5,058 nt of DNA from Pseudomonadota bacterium (GTDB taxonomy: Bacteria; Pseudomonadota; Gammaproteobacteria; Steroidobacterales; Steroidobacteraceae). How positions within the stretch are numbered: the stretch's first letter is position 1; the number at the start of each line of letters is the position of its first letter. A program made the position numbers and the translations under genes. The DNA is taken from NCBI GenBank assembly GCA_021850555.1, contig JAJZLX010000760.1:1-5058 (forward strand). Reading direction: 5' to 3'. Shown in pieces: positions 1 to 5,058 of this stretch. A model generated the notes under the pieces. It saw only the letters and a list, made by a program, of their open reading frames with translations, was not told the origin of the DNA and did not search any database.

Positions 1-501
1 CACAAGCTATTGATCCGCGGCAATCACAAGCCGGCCATCAGCGGCACGGACGAGGGCATCTGGCGAAGACTCCGGCTCGTACCCTTCGTCGTGCAGATCC
101 CGCCGGAGGAACAGGACCGTCAGCTCATCGAGAAGCTCAGCAACGAACTTCCAGGCATCCTCAATTGGGCCGTCCAGGGCTGCCTCGAATGGCAGCGAGA
201 CGGACTAAGACCGCCGCCGTGCGTCATTGCCGCCGTGGAACAGTATCGCACGGAGTCGGACACCCTCGGCCGATTCATCGCCGACAATTGCGAGGTTCAC
301 AAGCTCGCGCAGGTGAAGTCCAGCGCCTTCTACGAACGATATCAGCAGTTCGCTGAGCGTTCCGGAGAGCGGTGGATTGCCAGCAAGGACCTGCCGGCGG
401 AGATGGCGCGGCGCGGCTTCACCTCAAAAAAAACCAAGAGCTGCAATATCTACGAGGGCATCGAGCTGAGACAGCCGGAGACGGCAGACTGGGTGGGCTA
501 G
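1..501 (+). CDS. Phage/plasmid primase-helicase, P4/D5 family, C-terminal part (5' truncated by window)
   Basis: The reading frame is open from the first base to a TAG at 499-501, giving 166 residues of a protein whose start lies upstream. Near the visible start is GNHKP (residues 7-11), followed by GTDEGIWRRLRLVPF. This is the conserved end of the superfamily 3 helicase core in P4-alpha/D5-type primases: the Asn fits motif C (sensor) and the Arg pair fits the arginine finger region. Residues about 30-65 (acidic/hydrophobic helix, then LPGILNWAVQG) and 78-100 (QYRTESDTLGRFI) match the family's linker into a C-terminal winged-helix domain (about 100-160), which ends in the usual 'IYEGIELR' style. 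Family members prime and unwind DNA when phages, plasmids and integrated elements replicate, and are normally several hundred residues long, so most of this one is outside the window. An A8 run (426-433) lies in the Ser-Lys-Lys-Thr codons. TTG at 10 is only an internal Leu codon. Confidence 0.93.
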   Translation, partial: HKLLIRGNHKPAISGTDEGIWRRLRLVPFVVQIPPEEQDRQLIEKLSNELPGILNWAVQGCLEWQRDGLRPPPCVIAAVEQYRTESDTLGRFIADNCEVHKLAQVKSSAFYERYQQFAERSGERWIASKDLPAEMARRGFTSKKTKSCNIYEGIELRQPETADWVG

Positions 502-1036
502 CCGACCGGGTGGAGGCAAGCGGAAGGTCGTCCATATTTTCCCGGATACACGCGCGCGCAAAAAAAGACGGCAAGGGCTCCACCTGCTTCCACCTTTCGG
601 GGTCCAGGGCCGGGCCACGGGCTGCGGCCTACCTCTCAATCCAGAGGTCGTAGGAGCCGAATTTGGCCCCCTTCCCCCGGGGCCTCCTGAACCTCGACCA
701 GGCCGTGACCACATCCCACCGCGTTAAAACCCCATGAGGGCTCCGGTCCACTCTCGCGCAATCTCAACCTCCGGAGCGATGCTTGTCACTCTACCTTCGT
801 AGCACCCGGTAACGCCACCGCCCGCGCACCTCACCCCAGAGTCCTGCCGGGTCCGCGCGGAGCTGCTGCCGCGGCCGCTTCTATGGAAGACCGCTCCCGC
901 GACCACGTTGCGCTCAATCACGCGCAGCGCCTATGGGGTGTCGGGGCGCAAGCCCTGACCAAGGAGGGGTAGCCCGAACGGGATCAGGACCGCGAGACGG
1001 CGTCAGCTGCCGAGCGGGACGGCCACGGACGGGCGG

Positions 1037-1095
1037 TGTGTCACGATGGGGACTCGTACTTGCGCGTAAGCGCAATGCCCCCCCCTCGTGACACA
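1037..1095. repeat. Nested palindrome, candidate cis-acting site (oriT-like?)
   Basis: The outer arms TGTGTCACGA (1037-1046) and TCGTGACACA (1086-1095) are perfect 10-bp inverted copies. After one mismatch, GGGG (1048-1051) pairs in register with CCCC (1081-1084) inside a run of eight C (1078-1085). Within this lies a second perfect hairpin, TTGCGC-GTAA-GCGCAA (1060-1075), shifted 3 nt from the outer axis. A structure of this size is unlikely by chance even in GC-rich DNA. No T-run follows on the + strand, so it is not a normal terminator. Being upstream of an Stb-like operon suggests an origin of transfer or a binding site for the operon's DNA-binding protein. I could not match the core to a known nick site. 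Confidence 0.75.
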
Positions 1096-1130
1096 ACCCC
1101 TTACCTTGTACGGATTCGCTCAACGGTTTA

Positions 1131-1157
1131 GGAACCCTGGTCACGCCCGCCGGTTCC
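1131..1157. repeat. Short inverted repeat upstream of operon
   Basis: GGAACC (1131-1136) and GGTTCC (1152-1157) are perfect 6-bp inverted copies separated by 15 nt, about 80 bp before the GTG start of the next gene. The half-site spacing would suit an operator for a dimeric regulator, but 6-bp arms can arise by chance, so this is only a weak candidate. Confidence 0.3.
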
Positions 1158-1225
1158 CCCGCCCTATACCCCATGTAGCTCCCTTCCCGGGGAATAACAG
1201 TAGGGGCGAACACAGGGCCCCAAAT

Positions 1226-1232
1226 AGGAGGT
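1226..1232 (+). promoter_or_regulatory. Strong ribosome binding site deciding a GTG start
   Basis: AGGAGGT is a full match to the anti-Shine-Dalgarno sequence and lies 6 nt before GTG at 1239. It fixes that GTG as the start of the helix-turn-helix gene. Confidence 0.85.
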
Positions 1233-1238
1233 AAGGCC

Positions 1239-1640
1239 GTGTCAAAGACGATCACACCGAAAGGCACGCCGGCCGGCAAACGGTCGGAGCTTTGGCAGTA
1301 CGAGAGCGAAATCCGCCGACTGCTGGGCGAGCAGTGGAGCTACCTGCAAATCGCGGAGGCTCTGGCCGAGGCTGGCGCCACGGTTTCGGTGCGATGGCTC
1401 CGCCGCTGGTCCCTCGCCCACATCGGCCCAGTTCGTCACCGGCGTTCTGCCGGAGAGACCGCAGTCCTACCTCCGACACCTCCTACTGCATCGGCAGCCC
1501 CCGCGCCATTGGCGGACGGGCGATCGATGGCCGAGCTGCTGGCGGGAGCGGAAGCCGCCGCACGCCCAAGGAAAACTCCGCGCAGACCTACACCCGGGGC
1601 CGGGTCCATCTCGGCCGCAATCGACAAATTGACCAAGTGA
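1239..1640 (+). CDS. Small predicted helix-turn-helix DNA-binding protein, first gene of Stb-like operon
   Basis: This 133-residue protein starts at GTG, supported by a perfect Shine-Dalgarno sequence. The N-terminal part (about 19-62) reads as a compact helix-turn-helix: helix ESEIRRLLGEQW, helix YLQIAEALAEAG, then VSVRWLRRW as a likely recognition helix rich in Arg and Trp. Residues about 65-125 form a low-complexity tail rich in Pro, Ala, Thr and Arg, probably disordered and basic, and the C-terminus is a short helix (SAAIDKLTK). I do not recognise a named family. Its place before a ParA-like ATPase and a membrane-anchored protein resembles StbA, the DNA-binding member of plasmid StbABC operons (inference from layout, not sequence identity). 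If so, it may bind the upstream repeat region and autoregulate. It ends 14 bp before the next gene, so co-transcription is very likely. Confidence 0.8.
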   Translation: MSKTITPKGTPAGKRSELWQYESEIRRLLGEQWSYLQIAEALAEAGATVSVRWLRRWSLAHIGPVRHRRSAGETAVLPPTPPTASAAPAPLADGRSMAELLAGAEAAARPRKTPRRPTPGAGSISAAIDKLTK

Positions 1641-1641
1641 T

Positions 1642-1647
1642 GAGGAG
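1642..1647 (+). promoter_or_regulatory. Ribosome binding site of the ATPase gene
   Basis: GAGGAG lies 7 nt before ATG at 1655 and directly follows the TGA of the preceding gene. This supports both the ATG start and coupled translation within the operon. Confidence 0.75.
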
Positions 1648-1654
1648 CTGAATC

Positions 1655-2365
1655 ATGCAATACATCGTGGCGAGCACCTTTGGCAGGTGCGGAAAAACGA
1701 CCCTTTCCACCTTCGTTCTCGGCAAGCTGCCGGGCGCGCGAGTGATCGACATCGAGTCCGGCGGCCAGGAAACCGAAGGCAAGGTACTCATCCGCACCGA
1801 TGCGAACGACGCCGCGCGGCAAGAGGTGCTGTCCGCCTATTTGGCAGCCGCCTTGGACAAGGCAACAACGACCGTTTTTGACGTGGGCGACCGCGACGCC
1901 ATGAATGTTTTGCGGCTGCTGAATACAGCAGCCGGTACGCTGTTCAAGACCGCGCCACCGATCCTTGTGGTGCCGATCGTGGACGACCGCGACTGCGCGC
2001 TTCGATTGGAACTCATGGACCGGGAAATCAGTCCGCTGAGATCTTCGGCCAAGAAGTGCTTCGTAGTAAAGAACCTGGCGCGCGGCAGCGGTCCCGCTCT
2101 CGAGGCCGCTGCAGCCTGGGCCACGGGACATGGCTACACCGTCTGCCGGACGGCACTGCCCCATGCCGAACTCTTGGATAACACGATCAACGTCACGCGC
2201 GACACGGATCTTGAAAAGATGGCCGGCACGGACCTGCTCACCGCGCTGGCCACCAAGAAGGATGTCGATACGATGGCGGCCGCCCGGCTCGGGCTCTTCG
2301 TCATGGAGGCGCAGCTCATCCTTCCGCAGATCGCGGCGCTGCGAGCGGAATTGCAGGGGATTTGA
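1655..2365 (+). CDS. ParA/MinD-superfamily P-loop ATPase, StbB-like
   Basis: This 236-residue protein starts at ATG with a GAGGAG ribosome binding site. Strand MQYIVAST leads into the P-loop FGRCGKTT (residues 9-16). Compared with the ParA/MinD consensus KGGxGKT[T/S], the catalytic GKTT is kept, but the 'signature' lysine position is Phe9. The same kind of deviation occurs in StbB-type ATPases of conjugative plasmids. VIDIES (30-35) and TTVFDVGD (72-79, Asp76) look like the following beta strands with the Walker B region, ILVVPIVDD (103-111) is the next strand, and CFVVKNLA (135-142) fits the strand before the base-binding loop. The C-terminus (205-236) is helical. StbB-like ATPases act in plasmid positioning and conjugation. 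The flanking DNA-binding and membrane-anchored partners fit such a complex, but the exact role here is inferred. The stop overlaps the ribosome binding region of the next gene. Confidence 0.85.
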   Translation: MQYIVASTFGRCGKTTLSTFVLGKLPGARVIDIESGGQETEGKVLIRTDANDAARQEVLSAYLAAALDKATTTVFDVGDRDAMNVLRLLNTAAGTLFKTAPPILVVPIVDDRDCALRLELMDREISPLRSSAKKCFVVKNLARGSGPALEAAAAWATGHGYTVCRTALPHAELLDNTINVTRDTDLEKMAGTDLLTALATKKDVDTMAAARLGLFVMEAQLILPQIAALRAELQGI

Positions 2366-2367
2366 CC

Positions 2368-2955
2368 ATGCGCGCATCTCCCGACCAGGGCACAGCGTTT
2401 TCGACGACCGACCAGATCCTCAGGGCCGCAGCGGGGATCGTCGTGACCGAAGTCAAACGGGCCACCGAGAGCGAGCTGCGCGCGGCGACCGAGGCAATCC
2501 ATCGCACTGCACAGAGTGCAGTGCAGCAATTGGCCGTTGCCGCCCGCGAGACTTCGGCCGCGCTGACGCGAGAGATAGGCGCCGCCAGTTCACGGCTGGC
2601 TGATCATGCGGAGTCTTTACAGGGCGCGCGTGCCAAGCGCCCCGTCGCATTCGCAGTCGCCGCCGCCAGTTTCGCGGCCTTGCTGCTTACCGTTGGCAGC
2701 TACCTGGCTGGATACACATTTGGCGCTGGTGACCGTGAGGCTGCTCGCGAGGAGCGAATCATAAAGGACACCAAGACGCGGATCTGGGCGCTGTCGCCTG
2801 CGGGCAGGGAGACACGTGCGCTCGATCGAACACTATCGCGAGCGGGGGGCGTATCGATTTTCGCGCGCTGCACGGGCCCAGGATGGCAAGTCAAGACCAA
2901 GCGCGGCGTTCGCAGATGCTATGTGCCGGCCGGTGCGTGGTGGGCCCTGCCGTGA
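2368..2955 (+). CDS. Predicted membrane-anchored protein with helical N-terminus, third gene of Stb-like operon
   Basis: This 195-residue protein has its likely ATG start 2 bp after the ATPase stop, with AGGGG about 8 nt upstream. An in-frame TTG at 2362 is a less likely start. Residues about 15-88 are Ala/Glu/Arg-rich and strongly helical, probably coiled coil. KR at 90-91 precedes one hydrophobic segment (about 92-118, FAVAAASFAALLLTVGSYLAG), which predicts an anchor in the inner membrane. A charged helix follows (122-140). The tail (about 163-195) contains Cys168 in CTGPGW, Cys184 in RRCYVP and ends AWWALP, a compact Cys/Trp/Gly pattern that could be a small folded domain. There is no signal peptide. 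I recognise no named family. Layout suggests a partner of the ATPase in DNA positioning or mobilization, comparable in place to StbC or membrane-bound Mob/Tra accessory proteins (inference). A perfect 9-bp inverted repeat lies inside the gene at 2504-2524. Confidence 0.8.
   Translation: MRASPDQGTAFSTTDQILRAAAGIVVTEVKRATESELRAATEAIHRTAQSAVQQLAVAARETSAALTREIGAASSRLADHAESLQGARAKRPVAFAVAAASFAALLLTVGSYLAGYTFGAGDREAAREERIIKDTKTRIWALSPAGRETRALDRTLSRAGGVSIFARCTGPGWQVKTKRGVRRCYVPAGAWWALP
2504..2524. repeat. Perfect 9-bp inverted repeat inside the third operon gene
   Basis: GCACTGCAC (2504-2512) and GTGCAGTGC (2516-2524) are perfect inverted copies around a 3-nt centre, AGA. They lie in the helical part of the coding region. 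Such a tight dyad could be a regulator-binding site or a hairpin in the mRNA. It could also be a coincidence of Ala/Gln/His/Ser codons. Confidence 0.55.
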
Positions 2956-3094
2956 AGGGCGACGACCGGGTGAATTCCGGCCCCGGGGTCTGAGTCAAAG
3001 CCCGCCCCCCTCAGAGAACGCCGAAATGCCCAGTTTCAGTCTCCCGTGGCGCGTCTGCAAACACGTTGCTGCACGGTTGCGATAGCAATTCCAA

Positions 3095-3127
3095 GCTGGC
3101 GGCGAGCCTGGATAACTAACCGCCAGC
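3095..3127. repeat. 8-bp inverted repeat with 17-nt spacer
   Basis: GCTGGCGG (3095-3102) and CCGCCAGC (3120-3127) are perfect inverted copies. No T-run follows, so it is a poor terminator. It could be an operator or recombination site, or chance. Confidence 0.4.
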
Positions 3128-3268
3128 GCTCCACGGCTCTAGATTGAAAGACGGACCAGACTCCTCTTCGCCGGACATACCGATGCCATGGGCAATTTCA
3201 GGACAGCGCAAATCCCTTCACCCAATGATTGAAAGCGCGTTTTGAGAGACCTCCTCCTCGGCCGTTGC

Positions 3269-3297
3269 TTGCCAAGAGTGCGGCGCGTCCTTAGAAT
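3269..3297 (+). promoter_or_regulatory. Predicted sigma70-type promoter upstream of SWIM/SNF2 gene
   Basis: TTGCCA (3269-3274) matches the -35 consensus at five of six positions. TAGAAT (3292-3297) matches the -10 consensus at five of six, with the ideal 17-nt spacer. Transcription would begin near 3304 and read toward the gene at 3541 through a leader of about 240 nt. It is the best promoter match I found in the window, though unproven. Confidence 0.55.
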
Positions 3298-3540
3298 CTC
3301 AAATGGGAGATGGCCTCCTCCCCTGATAAACCGCCTCGCGGCTAATGAAGCCTACAGACCGCGCCGAGCCTTCGGACCGGATGTGAGGCCACGACCTGTC
3401 TAGGCCAGTCATCTGCTTCCGCCAGCCGGCGTCCATGCGCAGGCTGCTGAACGGGCGTCGATGAGCCTTTCCAGAACATCAGCGGGTAAAAAGCATCCCG
3501 GGGAATCCCACGTCTGCATGGAGCTTACACGAGAGTCTTC

Positions 3541-5058
3541 ATGACGATGAGCGTCTCACCCGGTGAGTCCAACCGCCTTGCGGATGCCCGCTCCGCGCTG
3601 ATGGACTCGATCCGAAACCTGACCCTCGAGCAGCACTTTAGCCGAGCGGCCCTGAGAGCCGCGGAGACCGTCGCGTTGAACACCGCCCAGTGGCACGGCC
3701 CGGTGGCGTGGTATCAATCCGACGGAAGTCAGGCCGAGGCATTGGATGCCGAGATGAGCGAATCGTCGGCGAGTCGCAGGCGCGTGACGGTCTACCTATA
3801 CACCCAGTTTGGCGAGACAGCAGTGGAGTCGAGCTGCACGTGTGGAACGCGCCTTTGCACGCATGCGGCTTCGCTCTTGATCCGCCTCCAGCAACTGGCC
3901 GATTGGCCCCGCGCTATGACTCCCCTGCAACGCTGGCAATACATGCTCAAATCGCCAGCGCAGAAGGCGGCGACGCAGGAACCGGACCCTCTCCAGCCAC
4001 GGACCGTCATTTGTCTGCTGGAAGCGAGCGGAGAATCCTTATCCTCACTGAGGGCTCGGCTGATTCTGGCCGCCTCGCCTGCGGACATCCACGAGCGGGA
4101 GCACTGGATCGCATTGGAAGAACTATCGCCGGACACGAGTCTCTCGCCAAGACTCGCCCTGTGGCAAGCACGTCTCTCTCGCGGACCGCTGGGTCCTCGA
4201 GGGACTTACGGCGGCCATGAGTTGCGCGGCGCCGAGGGGGGTGCGTTGCTCGCCGAGTGGCTCCAAGCCGATATTTGCCGACACGCCCACACGTTGCAGC
4301 GCATTCGCGCAGGGCCACCGCGGCGGCCGCATTGGGAATGGTCGCGGGACCAGGAAGCACGTGCTCATCTGCGGATGCGATTGGCGGACGACGGCTCTGT
4401 CTACGCGATCAGTCTCGACGGAATTCATTACCTGGATGAAACAAGCGGCGAGTTCGGCTCCTTGATCCTCGATGCGGAAGCGTGGTCCATGATCGAGCGA
4501 CTGCCGCCGATTCCACCCGGGGACGTATCACTCCGCGACAGCTGGCCGCCCCACCGGCTGCTCACCGACGTCCCGCCTCCACCGCCTCCAGTGCCGTTAG
4601 CGACACACCGGGGACCCCTGGAAGCGGTTGTCGTGATCAGTTGCGCACGCCGCCTGAACCAAGATGACTTCCTCTTCTACGTGCGGGCTTGGGCCGACTA
4701 CGGCGGCTGCCGGCTGCAACTTGCCGAACAGCCGTGGCATGAGCAGGTCATCCGCCGGGTCGGCGGTGAATTCACAACTGTCCATCGCGACGTCACTCTC
4801 GAATTGGCCGCGAAGAAGGCCCTTGCAAGACTCGAACTCGTGCCTCTGCGCTCTCTCATTCCCGATGCATGGCGAACCCTCTCGCCCGCCCCAGCGGCTG
4901 ATGCCCTGGCGCATCGACAACATCATCGCGGTGGTGCGGACACCTTTGCAGCGCTGGATTCAGTTCTGCGTGACGCGCGCGACATAGCCTTCCGAATCGA
5001 GTGCGATCCACAGCTTCCATTTGTCGTCCTTCCTCAGAAGACTCCGCTTCACGCCACC
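3541..5058 (+). CDS. SWIM zinc-finger protein, probable N-terminal half of an SNF2-family helicase (3' truncated by window)
   Basis: The frame from ATG 3541 is open to the last base (506 codons) with no stop. An in-frame TAA at 3487 limits upstream extension. The ribosome binding site is weak (GAGAG, about 6 nt before ATG), and ATG 3547 is an alternative start. Residues 99-108 read CTCGTRLCTH, the CxCx4CxH metal-binding pattern of a SWIM zinc finger, followed by the usual helix AASLLIRL. SWIM fingers near the N-terminus are typical of bacterial SNF2/Rad54-like helicases (YwqA-like, roughly 900-1100 residues), whose ATPase core comes after a long accessory region. Residues 110-500 fit such a region: helices, an LDGIHYLDETSG segment, a Pro6 run (345-350), and FRIECDPQLPFVVLP (484-498). 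No P-loop or DEAH motif is present in the window, so the helicase assignment rests on the SWIM finger and general layout. The likely role is ATP-driven remodelling of DNA-protein complexes, in repair or phage defence. Smaller + strand frames inside (for example 3690-4220) are shadows. Confidence 0.8.
   Translation, partial: MTMSVSPGESNRLADARSALMDSIRNLTLEQHFSRAALRAAETVALNTAQWHGPVAWYQSDGSQAEALDAEMSESSASRRRVTVYLYTQFGETAVESSCTCGTRLCTHAASLLIRLQQLADWPRAMTPLQRWQYMLKSPAQKAATQEPDPLQPRTVICLLEASGESLSSLRARLILAASPADIHEREHWIALEELSPDTSLSPRLALWQARLSRGPLGPRGTYGGHELRGAEGGALLAEWLQADICRHAHTLQRIRAGPPRRPHWEWSRDQEARAHLRMRLADDGSVYAISLDGIHYLDETSGEFGSLILDAEAWSMIERLPPIPPGDVSLRDSWPPHRLLTDVPPPPPPVPLATHRGPLEAVVVISCARRLNQDDFLFYVRAWADYGGCRLQLAEQPWHEQVIRRVGGEFTTVHRDVTLELAAKKALARLELVPLRSLIPDAWRTLSPAPAADALAHRQHHRGGADTFAALDSVLRDARDIAFRIECDPQLPFVVLPQKTPLHAT

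Larger units (their letters stand above)
502..1238. other. 737-bp GC-rich non-coding region between primase and three-gene operon
   Basis: No frame on either strand here looks like a protein gene. The open frames are Pro/Arg/Gly-rich, lack ribosome binding sites and resemble no family I know. They are the chance frames expected in GC-rich DNA. The stretch does hold inverted repeats: GGCCCC/GGGGCC at 665-670/679-684 (8-nt loop, no T-run after it), the palindrome CTCCGGAG at 769-776, CCTGA/TCAGG at 954-958/984-988 enclosing CCCGAACGGG, the large nested palindrome at 1037-1095, and GGAACC/GGTTCC at 1131-1136/1152-1157. I see no canonical intrinsic terminator after the primase, no iteron array and no convincing -35/-10 pair for the downstream operon. 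A cis-acting role (origin of transfer, origin of replication or operator region) is plausible from position and structure, but not demonstrated. Confidence 0.7.
2956..3540. other. 585-bp non-coding region between operon and SWIM/SNF2 gene
   Basis: Stops interrupt all frames and only very short peptides are possible. The start of the region holds CCCCGGGG (2981-2988) and TCTGAG/CTCAGA arms (2989-2994/3010-3015), which could form a weak hairpin after the operon but have no T-run. An 8-bp inverted repeat lies at 3095-3127. A good sigma70-like promoter on the + strand is at 3269-3297, with about 240 nt of leader before the next gene. I see no tRNA, integrase or attachment-site duplication. The stretch may hold the boundary between two modules, but no boundary sequence can be named. 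Confidence 0.7.

Noticed and set aside
665..684. GGCCCC/GGGGCC hairpin as a terminator of the primase gene
   Set aside because: It lies over 160 bp past the stop and has no T-run after it on either side.
883..972. 29-residue frame starting ATG GAA GAC, within a longer open stretch from 709
   Set aside because: No ribosome binding site before the ATG, no recognisable family, and a length expected by chance in GC-rich DNA.
1106..1134. TTGTAC-17-TAGGAA as promoter of the three-gene operon
   Set aside because: Only three of six matches in each box, not better than background.
914..1279. 121-residue open frame on the minus strand covering the palindrome and the start of the first operon gene
   Set aside because: Pro/Arg/Gly-rich with no family likeness, no good ribosome binding site, and it overlaps the well-supported GTG start with its perfect Shine-Dalgarno on the other strand.
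1436..2377. 313-residue open frame on the minus strand opposite the ATPase gene
   Set aside because: A codon-structure shadow: the + strand frames show clear ATPase motifs, ribosome binding sites and operon spacing, while the antisense product is His/Arg/Gly-rich without domains.
3142..3235. GATTGAAAG occurs twice (3142-3150 and 3227-3235), recalling the ends of some CRISPR repeats
   Set aside because: Only 9 bases are shared, the flanks are unrelated and there is no third copy, so this is not a CRISPR array.
3690..4220. 176-residue + strand frame inside the SWIM gene
   Set aside because: It lies in another frame of the 506-codon SWIM/SNF2 coding region, which carries the zinc-finger motif and stays open across the whole stretch.

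Overview
The window is GC-rich bacterial DNA with the look of a mobile element (plasmid, integrative element or genomic island). This follows from a P4/D5-type primase-helicase end, a three-gene cluster resembling plasmid stability/mobilization (Stb-type) operons, and long non-coding stretches rich in inverted repeats. Base composition, Shine-Dalgarno usage and a GTG start suit a proteobacterium, but nothing here fixes the genus. No rRNA, tRNA, CRISPR array, transposase, integrase or relaxase is visible.

Layout, all genes on the + strand. (1) Positions 1-501 are the C-terminal end of a phage/plasmid primase-helicase whose start lies before the window. (2) Positions 502-1238 hold no convincing gene. 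The main structure there is a nested palindrome at 1037-1095: 10-bp perfect outer arms, an in-register G4/C4 pairing and an inner 6-bp hairpin. It lies about 140 bp upstream of the next operon and is a candidate cis-acting site such as an origin of transfer. (3) Positions 1239-2955 form a compact operon: a small predicted helix-turn-helix protein, a ParA/MinD-superfamily ATPase with an atypical P-loop (StbB-like), and a protein with a helical N-terminus, one membrane segment and a Cys/Trp-rich tail. Gaps are 14 and 2 bp. (4) Positions 2956-3540 are non-coding, with a good sigma70-like promoter at 3269-3297 and weaker inverted repeats. (5) Positions 3541-5058 are the N-terminal 506 codons of a large protein with a SWIM zinc finger (CxCx4CxH). 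It is probably a bacterial SNF2-type helicase whose ATPase core lies beyond the window. This frame has no stop, so it is easily missed by methods that need complete ORFs.

Working model: the primase serves replication of the element. The three-gene operon probably serves positioning, stable inheritance or transfer of its DNA, through a DNA-binding protein, an ATPase and a membrane anchor, possibly acting at the palindromic site upstream. The SWIM/SNF2 gene has its own promoter and may be cargo (defence or DNA repair) or a neighbouring chromosomal gene. The functional links are inference from order and spacing.
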